25,480 nucleotides of DNA from an uncultured Ruminococcus sp. (GCA_905199285.1 CAJKFZ010000009.1:1-25480), one strand, 5' to 3'. Positions 1 to 8,325 are shown, numbered from the stretch's first letter. The notes: a model not told the origin generated them from the letters alone. A program made the numbers and translations.

Positions 1-258
1 GTCGCTGTCCACAACTCCTACGCAGTTAGCAAGAGAAACTCCGAATTTTGATGAAAGTCCTGAACGTGGATAGATAAGCAGGGCAATATCATCCTCATCA
101 ACAGCGGAAATTATTCCGGTTGGAATCATTTTGATTTTTCCGGATTCAAGCGTTATCGGTTCGTCAATACAGGCGCATATATCCAGTCCTGCGCTTCCGG
201 ATGTCGCACGGGAGGGGATAACAGCGTTTTCTTTTATTTTTTTAAAAGTTAGTTTCAT
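1..258 (-). CDS. dut: dUTP diphosphatase (dUTPase), C-terminal part cut off by the window edge
   Basis: Hydrolyses dUTP to dUMP and PPi, keeping uracil out of DNA and supplying dUMP for dTMP synthesis; trimeric cytoplasmic enzyme. The 86 residues visible contain family motif 1 (SAGLDICA, about residues 22-29), motif 2 (PRSGLSSKFGV, about 65-75) and the start of motif 3 (NCVGVVDSD, ending at the edge). Motifs 4 and 5 and the stop lie outside the window. The start is ATG at 258, one base after the U32 stop codon (260-262). Its GAGG ribosome binding site lies inside the end of the U32 gene, so translation is probably coupled and dut is the third gene of a zapA-U32-dut operon. Identity is secure from the motifs. 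Confidence 0.93.
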   Translation of the reverse strand, partial: MKLTFKKIKENAVIPSRATSGSAGLDICACIDEPITLESGKIKMIPTGIISAVDEDDIALLIYPRSGLSSKFGVSLANCVGVVDSD

Positions 259-259
259 A

Positions 260-2293
260 CTAAATACCTCTGTAATAAAGTCCTCTTGTAATATTTCCCG
301 AAGGCTTAAAACCAGCAATTACCCGCTTTGTCTGCTCCTCGTTTTCATCATTAAGAATAACATATCCAAATCTGATATTATTGCCGAATTCCGCAAGTCG
401 GTCCGACATATAAAGAACATCCGTATTCAGTATTTCTACGTAATCTTTAGAGCAGACAACAGGGAGTTTTCTTCCGGTTCGATCCGTGATGGTTCGATGG
501 CACTTACTGCATCCGATTTCATTTTTTATAGGACAGTTTCTGGTTAGCATCAGAGGAATTTTTCCGTAGATCAATGCGCCGATCGGGAGAGTAGTCCGGA
601 CTTTTTCAAAATGATCCAGTTTTGGCTCAAAAGAGAAAATGCAGTCCTCAAAACCGATTTCTTTAAGCTTTTCTGCTGCGAAAGAATTGCAGACGTTTAG
701 AGTGAAGCTTCCATGCAGACGGAGTCCGAGCGATTTTCCAATAGCCGCACTGTCGAGAGTATGACAGAATATACGGTCGATTCCTATATCCTTCAGCGTT
801 TTCATACGGGAAATAACTTTTTCCTCGTTGGAAATAAAACGTGGGGGAGAGGCAATAATTTTGTCTGCTCCGACAATATTTATAACTTCATTGCTGATGA
901 TCTCTTCCGGAATTATCAGAAATTCCGACATCTGAGCTGCTGTTTTCACTTGCGCCAAGTTCCGGCAGAATATTCGCACAGGAAGCTTTTTTGACACTAT
1001 ATCGGAAGTTTTCTCAGGAAAACGAGGAGAATATTCCGTGATCTGATAGCGAGGAGTATTTTTATGTATGATATTTTCTGTCAGTCTTTCTGTTATATTC
1101 CGGCGCATTTCGTTAAGTTTTCCTGCTGGGACTATAAGTCCGTCGTCAATTTCGGCGGTTATTTTTTCAAGGAAAAAGACCGTATCGCCAAGACGTGAAA
1201 GCTGTTTTCTAAGCATTTCAATGTCTGTCGGGCGATTCATGGCTTTTTCAGGGATATCACCTTGAATTTCAATGCTGATACCGCAGCATTCCGCCGTAAT
1301 TTTTGTCGGCATACCGTTTTTGATAACGGCATGAAAATTCACTCCATGTACTCTTCGTTCAAAGCGGTAAAGTTCATGGATTTTCGGAATAAGCTCCTTT
1401 GCAGCAGTAACGTCTTCTTTTTCCCTTATGCCGAACATATTACGTCTTTCTCCGGAAAAATAACCGTTTGTGAATCCGCTTCGGGAGAAAATTCCTTTCA
1501 GCAGCGCCATATCCGGAGCTTGTCCTTCAAGGGATTTCTTTAGTTCTGAGACAGCCGAAGCTACGTATTCAGGACGTTTCATCCGTCCCTCGATTTTAAG
1601 GGAATCGACTCCGATTTCGGCAAGATGAACAGAATCCGGAAGAAGAGAAAGATCTTTCAGGGATAAAGCTGCTGCATTTTTGTTTTCGGAAGCAGAAAAC
1701 GGCAGTCTGCAAGCCTGACCGCAACAACCTCTGTTTGCCGAGCGTGAGCCGATAACCGATGACATATAGCACTGTCCGGAAACCGACATACATAATGCTC
1801 CGTGAACGAATATTTCCGTTTCGATATCTTCTCTGCAAATTTTTTCAATTGCATTACGGTCAAGTTCTCTTGCCGGCACTACTCTTGTAAATCCGAGAGT
1901 TTTAAGCATTGCAGCTCCGGCGGCTGTATGAACGGACATCTGCGTTGAGGCATGAAGCACCGCATCCGGAACACAGCGTCTTATAAGCTCCGCACATCCG
2001 ATATCCTGAACAATGTATGCGTCGATTCCGGCAGAAGCTGTAAATTTGATATAATCACAGAAATCTTCTGCTTCGTCATCTGTTATGACAGTATTCACCG
2101 CAAGATAAAGCTTTGCACCGTATTTATGACAGAGGACGGAAGCTTCTGAAATTTCAATGTTAGTGAAATTAGAAGCGCTGTTTCTTGCGGAGAATTGTTT
2201 TCCTCCGATATAAACAGCGTCCGCACCAGACCGAAGGGCAGCGATAAGCGTTTCCATGCTTCCGGCTGGAGCAAGAATTTCCGGTTTGCTCAT
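260..2293 (-). CDS. U32 family peptidase-like protein (RlhA-type RNA hydroxylation factor)
   Basis: A 677-residue protein beginning with the U32 signature PEILAPAGSMETL; residues 160-179 form the classic U32 motif with EIFVHGALCMS and GQCYMSS. Cysteines at 168, 175, 190, 191 and 195 cluster around it, and a second set at C587, C595, C598 and C614 (C-x7-C-x2-C-x15-C) sits near the C-terminus. The length matches the long RlhA/DUF3656 branch rather than the roughly 330- to 450-residue TrhP branch. Well-studied U32 members take part in hydroxylating rRNA (RlhA, 23S C2501) or tRNA U34 (TrhP) rather than being proven proteases. A metal or Fe-S role for the cysteine sets is inference. ATG 2293 overlaps the zapA stop by one base (TGATG), with AAGGA nine bases upstream inside zapA. 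The neighbours suggest a housekeeping operon; the exact RNA target is unknown. Confidence 0.85.
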   Translation of the reverse strand: MSKPEILAPAGSMETLIAALRSGADAVYIGGKQFSARNSASNFTNIEISEASVLCHKYGAKLYLAVNTVITDDEAEDFCDYIKFTASAGIDAYIVQDIGCAELIRRCVPDAVLHASTQMSVHTAAGAAMLKTLGFTRVVPARELDRNAIEKICREDIETEIFVHGALCMSVSGQCYMSSVIGSRSANRGCCGQACRLPFSASENKNAAALSLKDLSLLPDSVHLAEIGVDSLKIEGRMKRPEYVASAVSELKKSLEGQAPDMALLKGIFSRSGFTNGYFSGERRNMFGIREKEDVTAAKELIPKIHELYRFERRVHGVNFHAVIKNGMPTKITAECCGISIEIQGDIPEKAMNRPTDIEMLRKQLSRLGDTVFFLEKITAEIDDGLIVPAGKLNEMRRNITERLTENIIHKNTPRYQITEYSPRFPEKTSDIVSKKLPVRIFCRNLAQVKTAAQMSEFLIIPEEIISNEVINIVGADKIIASPPRFISNEEKVISRMKTLKDIGIDRIFCHTLDSAAIGKSLGLRLHGSFTLNVCNSFAAEKLKEIGFEDCIFSFEPKLDHFEKVRTTLPIGALIYGKIPLMLTRNCPIKNEIGCSKCHRTITDRTGRKLPVVCSKDYVEILNTDVLYMSDRLAEFGNNIRFGYVILNDENEEQTKRVIAGFKPSGNITRGLYYRGI

Positions 2294-2658
2294 CAGATGC
2301 TGTCCTTGAGCTGTTTGAGCTTGACCATATTTTCAAGCTGGACGATCTTAGATTTAAGAACTTCGATCTCTTTTTGAGCAGAATCACGTTCAATGCGTGT
2401 TTTTCCTGCTTCATCAACATATTCTTTGGTCTGGCTGCGGATGTTATCAAGTCTCTGATTAGCTTTATTCAGGTCGTCAAGAAGACTGAGCGCAACCATG
2501 ATCGAGGCTGTATAAGGCGAAGAGCCGCTTCCGGAATTCATGATCTCGTTTATTTTCGATTCAAGCGCTCTTGCAAGAGCGTAAACATAATTCGGTGATT
2601 CTGAGGTTTTAATTTTATATTCTTTACCGCAGATAATAACTTTAACGTCGTTAAGCAT
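2293..2658 (-). CDS. zapA: Cell division protein ZapA
   Basis: A 121-residue protein of ZapA size and layout. A short beta-rich head (NDVKVIICGKEYKIKT) is followed by helix YVYALARALESKINEIM, an ASIMVALSLLDDLNKA helix typical of the family, and a C-terminal coiled coil to the end. ZapA binds and bundles FtsZ filaments at the division ring in the cytoplasm. I start it at ATG 2658, because GGAAG lies nine bases upstream there. The in-frame ATG at 2694 has no ribosome binding site and sits at a predicted -10/transcription start. It is the first gene of a zapA-U32-dut operon, a pairing common in Clostridia. A perfect 14-base palindrome lies in its leader. Confidence 0.88.
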   Translation of the reverse strand: MLNDVKVIICGKEYKIKTSESPNYVYALARALESKINEIMNSGSGSSPYTASIMVALSLLDDLNKANQRLDNIRSQTKEYVDEAGKTRIERDSAQKEIEVLKSKIVQLENMVKLKQLKDSI

Positions 2659-2677
2659 TTTGTGTATCTTCCTTTCT

Positions 2678-2691
2678 GAGCAAATTTGCTC
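2678..2691. promoter_or_regulatory. Perfect 14-base palindrome in the zapA leader
   Basis: GAGCAAATTTGCTC is its own reverse complement. It lies just downstream of the predicted transcription start and upstream of the zapA ribosome binding site. It could be a repressor operator or, as RNA, a 5-bp stem with an AATT loop. No regulator is identified. Confidence 0.4.
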
Positions 2692-2699
2692 CATTCTTC

Positions 2700-2728
2700 A
2701 TTATACAACATTTCTCTTTAATTTGGAA
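2700..2728 (-). promoter_or_regulatory. Probable zapA operon promoter
   Basis: On the minus strand a consensus -10 (TATAAT, 2700-2705) sits 17 bases from a weak -35 (TTCCAA, 2723-2728). Transcription would start near 2693, consistent with the zapA start at 2658. The -10 is good; the -35 matches only half the consensus. Confidence 0.5.
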
Positions 2729-2827
2729 GAGTTTTTTTGAATATTTTTCAAAGAAAATTGTCTGAATCTGATCGTTATTGCTGTTTCAGCATTAATATTT
2801 GCCTAAATCCGGAAATTTTTTTATGAA

Positions 2828-3409
2828 TCAATAATATCTTTTCAGACCGATTACAATACCGAGTATTTCTACTTCATCGACTATTATTGGCTGCATTGTA
2901 TCATTTTCCGGTTGGAGGCGGAAGTGTCCGTCTTCTTTGAAGAATCTTTTAACAGTTGCGTCGCTCCTGTCAATGAAAGCAACGACAATGTCTCCGTTTT
3001 CCGCATAGGAATCACGTTTAACGATAACTATATCGCCATCGAGAATACCTGCGTTTATCATGCTCTCGCCCCTGATTTTAAGAGCGAAAAGGTCGTTTGG
3101 ATCATATGAACCTGCTTCAAATCCGACATATCCTGTTATATCCTGATAAGCAGTGATAGGCTGACCTGCTGTGACGGTTCCTATTATCGGAACCGATGCT
3201 GCTCCGCTTCCAGGTAGACGTAAAGTACGGTTAAGATTACCTGACTTTTCGATAAGTCCTTCGTTTACAAGTGTTTCAATATATCTATGAGCGGTTGATG
3301 TCGATTTAAAGCCCATATAATCCATAATTTCTCTTACAGAGGGCGATATTCCGTCGCTCAGACGGCTCTTGATATAGTTGAAAACAGCAATTTCTTTTTC
3401 TTTCAGCAT
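2828..3409 (-). CDS. lexA: LexA, SOS transcriptional repressor
   Basis: A 193-residue LexA. The N-terminal winged helix (about 1-66) includes the family string PSVREIMDYMGFKSTSTAHRYI, and the C-terminal S24 autoprotease follows. The self-cleavage bond is A81-G82 (VTAGQP), the catalytic serine is S116 (RGESM) and the catalytic lysine is K154 (ATVKRF). LexA represses DNA-damage genes until RecA filaments trigger its self-cleavage. ATG 3409 lies two bases after the murC stop, and its strong AGGAGG ribosome binding site is made from the last codons of murC, so the two genes are translationally coupled. No promoter or GAAC-N4-GTTC SOS box is visible directly in front of lexA, so its control probably acts at the murC promoter or at an internal promoter in murC. 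No strong terminator is visible after the stop. Confidence 0.96.
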   Translation of the reverse strand: MLKEKEIAVFNYIKSRLSDGISPSVREIMDYMGFKSTSTAHRYIETLVNEGLIEKSGNLNRTLRLPGSGAASVPIIGTVTAGQPITAYQDITGYVGFEAGSYDPNDLFALKIRGESMINAGILDGDIVIVKRDSYAENGDIVVAFIDRSDATVKRFFKEDGHFRLQPENDTMQPIIVDEVEILGIVIGLKRYY

Positions 3410-3411
3410 AA

Positions 3412-4827
3412 TTAATCCTCCTCGCTGAGTTTGTTTAATATCATTTTAGCTATTTTATATGCATCTCCGCAGCCGAGTGTGATGATAAGATCACCGCTTT
3501 CTGCGTTTTCGCAGACATAATCGCAAATCTGACTGAAGTTGAAATATTTTCTTTCATCGGTCCATTCAGCGTTTTCATCCTGCGGAAACCAGATGCATTC
3601 AGGGATTTTTTCTGCAAGGTGACGTGTGAAAATACCGTATGTGTTTTTCTCACGGCTGCCCATAATATCAGTTAAAACGGTTTTATCAGGAATCTGAAGA
3701 ACGCTTGCGAAATCGTCAAGGAGCAGCTTCGTTCTTGAAAAAGTGAACGGCTGGAAAATTGCCCAGACATTATTGAAATTCATTTCCATTGCAGCTCTGA
3801 GAGTCGCTTCAAGCTCCGTTGGATGATGGGCATAATCATCGACTACAGTTATTCCCTTTGCTTCACCCAGTTTTTCAAAACGACGTTTTGCTCCACGGAA
3901 TTCCTCAAGACCTTTCTGAACTGCGGCGAAATTAATATTCAGATAATGTGCAGCAGCAACAGCGGCAAGCGAATTGAGAACATTGTGTATGCCGGCAACG
4001 TGAAGGGTAATCTTTCCAAGTTTTTCGCCTTTATACATTGCGTCGAAAGTTGTAAGCAGACCGTTTTCATGGTTGACATTTTCGGGATAAAAGTCGCATG
4101 AGCTGTCCGAGCCGAACGTTATCATATTCTTTTCAAGACCGCTGACGGCGTCCATGGTATTTTTATCCGAACCGTTCACGATAAGGATCTTAGAGGTCAT
4201 TTCTGCAAACTTTCTGAATGATTTTTTGATATTTTCAAGCGTTCCGAAATAATCAAGATGATCGGCGTCAATATTGAGAATTACCGAGATGTCTGGCGAA
4301 AGCTTTAAAAAATGATCTTCAAATTCGCATGATTCGCACACGAGGGTATCACTTTTTCCGGCGATTCCGCTTCCGCCTATACAGGGGAGTTTTCCTCCGA
4401 TATAAGCTGACAGATCAACTCCGGCTGTATAGAGAATCTGAGTTATCATTGAAGTTGCTGTAGTTTTTCCGTGAGTTCCCGTAACGCAAACTGCATTGTC
4501 ATACCAGCTTGTGACGATTCCAAGAAGGTCCGCTCTTTCGAGAACAGGGATTCCGCTTTGTCTTGCAGCCATAAGTTCAGGATTATCTTCCATAATGGCA
4601 GCGGTGTGGACTATAAGGTCTGCTCCCTGAATATTTTCGGCTTTCTGACCGATGAATACGGGAATTCCCATTTTTCTGACAGCTTCAAGAGTTTCGGTTT
4701 CGTTATTATCCGAACCGGTAAGAAAATATCCCTGTGAATGCAGTATCTGAGCAAGCGGATACATTCCCGAACCGCCTATGCCGATAAAATGAATATGTTT
4801 TTTTCCGTTTAAAATGTTATTATCCAA
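3412..4827 (-). CDS. murC: UDP-N-acetylmuramate--L-alanine ligase MurC
   Basis: A 471-residue Mur ligase, the family's usual length, that adds L-alanine to UDP-MurNAc using ATP: the first peptide-stem step of peptidoglycan synthesis in the cytoplasm. The N-terminal substrate domain has HFIGIGGSGM (13-22). The ATP-binding loop is GTHGKTT (117-123), followed by the central-domain CESCEFEDHFL and NIDADHLDYF motifs and the C-terminal VVDDYAHHPTE motif. The start is TTG at 4827, chosen because AAGGTG lies seven bases upstream and residue 13 already begins the conserved GIGG motif. It is the first gene of a murC-lexA operon, an arrangement that ties a cell-wall gene to the SOS repressor. Confidence 0.96.
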   Translation of the reverse strand: MDNNILNGKKHIHFIGIGGSGMYPLAQILHSQGYFLTGSDNNETETLEAVRKMGIPVFIGQKAENIQGADLIVHTAAIMEDNPELMAARQSGIPVLERADLLGIVTSWYDNAVCVTGTHGKTTATSMITQILYTAGVDLSAYIGGKLPCIGGSGIAGKSDTLVCESCEFEDHFLKLSPDISVILNIDADHLDYFGTLENIKKSFRKFAEMTSKILIVNGSDKNTMDAVSGLEKNMITFGSDSSCDFYPENVNHENGLLTTFDAMYKGEKLGKITLHVAGIHNVLNSLAAVAAAHYLNINFAAVQKGLEEFRGAKRRFEKLGEAKGITVVDDYAHHPTELEATLRAAMEMNFNNVWAIFQPFTFSRTKLLLDDFASVLQIPDKTVLTDIMGSREKNTYGIFTRHLAEKIPECIWFPQDENAEWTDERKYFNFSQICDYVCENAESGDLIITLGCGDAYKIAKMILNKLSEED

Positions 4828-4856
4828 AGTACTTCACCTTTCATTATCAGAGTGAA

Positions 4857-4880
4857 TTTCCGAATTATCGGAAAATTATA
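4857..4880 (-). promoter_or_regulatory. murC upstream region: inverted repeat abutting a TATAAT
   Basis: TTTCCGA (4857-4863), ATTA, TCGGAAA (4868-4874) is a perfect 7+4+7 inverted repeat. A minus-strand TATAAT (4875-4880) touches its upstream edge, so the repeat would span the transcription start. A second TATAAT lies at 4895-4900. Neither has a good -35. The repeat does not fit the GAAC-N4-GTTC LexA box; its regulator is unknown. Confidence 0.35.
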
Positions 4881-4886
4881 ATTATC

Positions 4887-4912
4887 AAAGCATCATTATA
4901 TGCATATGCTTT
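4887..4912. repeat. Inverted repeat between NUDIX and murC
   Basis: AAAGCAT (4887-4893) and ATGCTTT (4906-4912) form a 7-bp inverted repeat around a 12-base AT-rich centre. It lies downstream of the NUDIX stop and upstream of murC. It could be a weak terminator for the NUDIX gene or an operator for murC; it lacks a clean U-tract. Confidence 0.25.
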
Positions 4913-4982
4913 TTATAACATATGGGTTAAACATGATGATAATTTCAAATTAGCAGATTGCTCCGTTTTCCGAGCTGAATGG

Positions 4983-5528
4983 TCATATTCCGAGAATTCT
5001 TGCGGCTTTCAGAATCACTATCTGGGTTTTTCCGTCCTTGATTTCACCCTTCATAACCATGCCAACAGCTTCTGAAAGAGGCAGTTTGACAACGTCGAGA
5101 AATTCGTCTTCATCAAGCTTCTGTTTTTTAAATTCAAGACCTCTTGCCAGATACATATGGGTTATTTCGCTGTTGTATGCCGGAGTAGGGTACATTTCGC
5201 CGAGATAGATGTACTCGCTGCAAACGCAGCCTGTTTCTTCAAGAAGTTCTCTCTTTCCGCATTCGCTGTGATCCTCGCCCTTTTCAAGTTTTCCGGCAGG
5301 GACTTCAATGGTCACTGTTCTGAACGGATAACGGAATTGTTTTACCATGTAGATCTCGTTGCTGTCGGTTATGGGAATCACGCAGACTCCTCCGTGATGA
5401 AGAAGAACGTCACGAACCGTAGTATTTTTGTTTTCCAGTTCAACGGTATCATGAGTTATTGTAAAAATAGGACCTTCATATATTATATCGCTTGATACAG
5501 TTTTTTCTGCAAGATGATTATTTTCCAT
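4983..5528 (-). CDS. NUDIX hydrolase, ADP-ribose pyrophosphatase type
   Basis: A 181-residue NUDIX protein. The complete NUDIX box G-x5-E-x7-RELxEE-xG runs from G79 to about C101 (GKLEKGE ... RELLEETG), with IEVPAGK just before it and the downstream PTPAYNSE segment seen in ADP-ribose pyrophosphatases. The enzyme would cleave ADP-ribose to AMP and ribose 5-phosphate using Mg2+, preventing spontaneous protein ADP-ribosylation; substrate is inferred by family resemblance. I choose ATG 5528 (MENNHLAEKT), eight bases after the YfhO stop, with a GGAAAGGA purine tract in front. An in-frame ATG at 5579 would overlap the upstream gene by 44 bases. It is the second gene of a yfhO-NUDIX operon. Confidence 0.9.
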   Translation of the reverse strand: MENNHLAEKTVSSDIIYEGPIFTITHDTVELENKNTTVRDVLLHHGGVCVIPITDSNEIYMVKQFRYPFRTVTIEVPAGKLEKGEDHSECGKRELLEETGCVCSEYIYLGEMYPTPAYNSEITHMYLARGLEFKKQKLDEDEFLDVVKLPLSEAVGMVMKGEIKDGKTQIVILKAARILGI

Positions 5529-5535
5529 ATTTTGT

Positions 5536-8034
5536 TTATTCCTTTCCTGAAAGTTTCCGGCAGTATTCCTGTGACGCACTGACTTTGTGGCATGAGGTGT
5601 AATCGTAGAAACGTGTGTGATCGGCAGAGTTATTTTTATCTTTTTTCTTTGGGATGCGGCAGATAATGATGTATCCTGCTAAAAGCATGATTCCCGAAAT
5701 TGTTATGATAATTCCTGTTTTTAGTCCGGGAGTTTTGTAACTGAAAACGATTTCGTTATCTCCTGCGTCCGCTTTTACAGCCATAAAACCATATGAAACC
5801 TTTTCAACGTCAGTTTTTCTGCCGTTTACATAGGCTTCCCAGCCGTCGCTGTAGGGAACGCTGAAAAATACGAGCTGAGGCTTTTCAAGGTTTATTTCAG
5901 ACTTGAAACCGTGATGATCGTAGCTGAAAGAGGATGACGCATTTTTCTGTTTTTCTTTGCATGAGCTGATGTAATCCTGTTTTGAAAGCGTTTCATTGTT
6001 ATCATATTTGATGAGAATACCGGAATATTTTTCAATTTGTTCATCGCTCAGAACAAGAGCGTTTATAAGCGTTTTTTCACGCTCGGAGTTATTTTTTTTC
6101 TTTGCATTTTCCTCTGAAATATAGCTTCCGTAGGGGGATCCCATGGGAATATAAAGCTTATTCTCATAGATCTCGAAGTATTCGTTTGTGCCGATATATT
6201 CAAATCCGGGAAGCTCTTTTGTTATATCTGCATTTTTATATTCATCTTCAGGTTCAGCAGAAGAATCTGTTTCAGGTGTGCTTTTTATTTCTTCATATGT
6301 TTTATTGTCATAAAGTTCTCTGTAATAATATTTTACCGAGAAAAGTCCACGGAGAGTATAATGCTCGATGTTCGCTCTTGAAGCAACGTCACGAGTCAAT
6401 CCGATTTCATGGTAAAAGTCCATAATGGAGGTATTTACAACGCTCTGGAAAGCCCGCATATTCGGTAATCCCCAAAGCATGGAATAGTTATCACAGTCTT
6501 CGGAGATGTCGATACGGAAGAAATTATCTTCGCTGACTGATTCGTATATTTCACCGTTTACCGCTGCATCGGTATAGAGTCTTGCCGAGGGTATATCAGC
6601 TGCTGTATAGTAAAGCGTGGTCATCAGACATACGACTGAGGCAAAAGCTGTCATCCAGACGCTGAGCTGCATAAAAGGCCGGTTCTTTTTTCTTAGTCTG
6701 AATAAAATCGCAGATGCGATAAGACAGGCTGTCGCAACTCCGATAACTATCCAGAAATACGTAGCATAGACAGGAAGACGGAAGAAAAGCGGTTTGTCAT
6801 TTTCGTCTGCAATAGGAAGCATTCCGATAACTGCAAATGCGGCAAGAACTCCGGCACAGATTTTCCAGCCGAAATCAAGCGGAGCGTCTTCGTCGTCAAG
6901 AGCGTTCGCCGTCATCATTGCAAAAATCAATATCGGCATATAAAACCATCGGGCATAGTAATAGGAATTTACCGCCTGAAACAGACTATTCAGAATCGGA
7001 ATAAATGAAAAGATCACACAGCAGACGGAAAGTCTTGATGCCCAGTGTTTTTTTCTTCCTTTAACAAATGCGATAACTCCAGCCATAGAAAATAAGGGGA
7101 GATATCCTCCGATAGACGCCCACTTTTCATATTCGGATGAGAACAGATTAGGTCTTGCCGGAGTATCGGGCGGCATGAAGAAAAACTGGATAATTCTCGG
7201 GATAAGAGTGTTGTCATCATAGATAACCATATCAAGACCGTATGAAAAGCTGCTCACTCTGTGGTTTGAAATTATTGCCAGTGCAGACGGTACAAGAATA
7301 AATCCGGCTATCATAGTTCCGGCAACGGCTTCAAAAACAAGTCCGAAGAACTTTTTCCACGATGTATTGAAATCAGGAGATTTCATACGGAAAAGGTAAT
7401 ACAGAACGAGAAAAAACGCCTGACCTGCGAAGAAATAATAGTTGACAATTGCCATAAGAGCTGTAGTTAAAGCAAAAATACCCTTATGACCGTTATTTAT
7501 ATTTTCCTCCATTGCAATAAGCATAAGAGGGAAAAATGCAGTAACGTCCTGAAAATGGTTGAAGAAAATATTGAAAGCCTGAAATCCGGAACAAGCGTAC
7601 AAAAGCGCTCCGACTAAGGATGCCTCTTTGCTGCGTACAAAACGTCGGATATATGCATAAGCTGTCAATGAAGCAAGACCGTGCTTTACTGCAAGTAAAA
7701 CAGGCATTGAGTATGTTACAAGACCTCTTGGGAGAATTGTTGTAAGCCAGAAAAAAGGACTTCCGGAAAGGTAGAATGAATAAGAAGTCAGAAAATCCGA
7801 ACCGAGGTCAGTAAGCCAGTTCCAACCGAAAGCTCCGCCGCTTCGGACGGTATCGTTTGCCATATTATAGAACGGTATCTGCTGGGCATTATAATCACCG
7901 GAATATATAAAATATCCTCGATTTGAAATCATAATGGGAACAATTGAAATAAACAGACAGCCGAATCCGAGAAGGAATGCCATCAGGTATTTTTCTTTTG
8001 AATAGTGAGATAGTTCCCGTATTTTTTTCTGCAT
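5536..8034 (-). CDS. YfhO family polytopic membrane protein (putative GT-C type glycosyltransferase)
   Basis: An 832-residue membrane protein. The N-terminal two thirds hold about a dozen hydrophobic segments, starting with YLMAFLLGFGCLFISIVPIMI and followed by an extracytoplasmic SGDYNAQQIPFYN loop carrying the acidic residue typical of YfhO/GT-C proteins. A soluble extracytoplasmic domain contains the family string VFFSVPYSDGWEAYVNG, and a final transmembrane helix (TGIIITISGIMLLAGYIIICR) precedes a basic tail. Bacillus YfhO and relatives are linked to sugar decoration of lipoteichoic acid; the substrate here is inference. ATG 8034 is chosen because GGAGGA lies about four bases upstream. 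The in-frame ATG at 8067 coincides with the predicted transcription start. It is the first gene of an operon with the NUDIX gene. Confidence 0.88.
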   Translation of the reverse strand: MQKKIRELSHYSKEKYLMAFLLGFGCLFISIVPIMISNRGYFIYSGDYNAQQIPFYNMANDTVRSGGAFGWNWLTDLGSDFLTSYSFYLSGSPFFWLTTILPRGLVTYSMPVLLAVKHGLASLTAYAYIRRFVRSKEASLVGALLYACSGFQAFNIFFNHFQDVTAFFPLMLIAMEENINNGHKGIFALTTALMAIVNYYFFAGQAFFLVLYYLFRMKSPDFNTSWKKFFGLVFEAVAGTMIAGFILVPSALAIISNHRVSSFSYGLDMVIYDDNTLIPRIIQFFFMPPDTPARPNLFSSEYEKWASIGGYLPLFSMAGVIAFVKGRKKHWASRLSVCCVIFSFIPILNSLFQAVNSYYYARWFYMPILIFAMMTANALDDEDAPLDFGWKICAGVLAAFAVIGMLPIADENDKPLFFRLPVYATYFWIVIGVATACLIASAILFRLRKKNRPFMQLSVWMTAFASVVCLMTTLYYTAADIPSARLYTDAAVNGEIYESVSEDNFFRIDISEDCDNYSMLWGLPNMRAFQSVVNTSIMDFYHEIGLTRDVASRANIEHYTLRGLFSVKYYYRELYDNKTYEEIKSTPETDSSAEPEDEYKNADITKELPGFEYIGTNEYFEIYENKLYIPMGSPYGSYISEENAKKKNNSEREKTLINALVLSDEQIEKYSGILIKYDNNETLSKQDYISSCKEKQKNASSSFSYDHHGFKSEINLEKPQLVFFSVPYSDGWEAYVNGRKTDVEKVSYGFMAVKADAGDNEIVFSYKTPGLKTGIIITISGIMLLAGYIIICRIPKKKDKNNSADHTRFYDYTSCHKVSASQEYCRKLSGKE

Positions 8035-8072
8035 TTTGTCCTCCGTAAATGATTGGTAAATATACACACTTT

Positions 8073-8081
8073 ATTATAACA
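8073..8081 (-). promoter_or_regulatory. Extended -10 promoter for yfhO
   Basis: On the minus strand TGT-TATAAT is a perfect extended -10. The -35 region (TTTTAT) is poor. Transcription would begin near 8066, giving a 32-base leader to ATG 8034. Confidence 0.55.
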
Positions 8082-8174
8082 CATTTATTCCTAAAATAAA
8101 AGTATTTTTTCAAAAAAAGAGAAATATTTTTCTAAACTTTATTTGGGTAAAATAATAAAATATATTCTGAGTAG

Positions 8175-8203
8175 TTGCAATTCAAACAAAGGTGTGGTAA
8201 AAT
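8175..8203 (+). promoter_or_regulatory. tRNA-Arg promoter
   Basis: TTGCAA (8175-8180), a 17-base spacer ending TGG, then TAAAAT (8198-8203). This is a good sigma-A type promoter with an extended -10, starting about 37 bases upstream of the tRNA 5' end. Confidence 0.7.
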
Positions 8204-8247
8204 AAAATGTACTCGTAAGAGTTTGGTGTTATATAATAAATATTAAT

Positions 8248-8324
8248 GTCCCAATAGCTCAGTAGGATAGAGCGGCTGCCTCCTAAGCAGCAGGCCGGAG
8301 GTTCGACTCCTCTTTGGGACGCCA
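8248..8324 (+). tRNA. tRNA-Arg, anticodon CCT
   Basis: A complete cloverleaf. The acceptor stem GTCCCAA (8248-8254) pairs with TTGGGAC (8314-8320), the D arm is GCTC...GAGC, and the anticodon stem GCTGC/GCAGC encloses loop CTCCTAA, so the anticodon is CCT, reading AGG. A five-base variable loop is followed by T arm GGAGG-TTCGACT-CCTCT. The discriminator base is G and the 3' CCA (8322-8324) is encoded. AGG is a minor Arg codon in many Firmicutes. It stands alone, convergent with comF, with its own promoter and a hairpin terminator two bases after CCA. Confidence 0.97.
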
Positions 8325-8325
8325 A

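Noticed and set aside
2706..2827. Possible terminator after lexA (TTTGAA...TTCAAA and GCTG...CAGC stems)
   Set aside because: The stems are only 4-6 bp and none is followed by a U-tract on the minus strand.
4960..4982. GCTC...GAGC stem just after the NUDIX stop
   Set aside because: Four base pairs with an internal mismatch and no U-tract; too weak to call a terminator.
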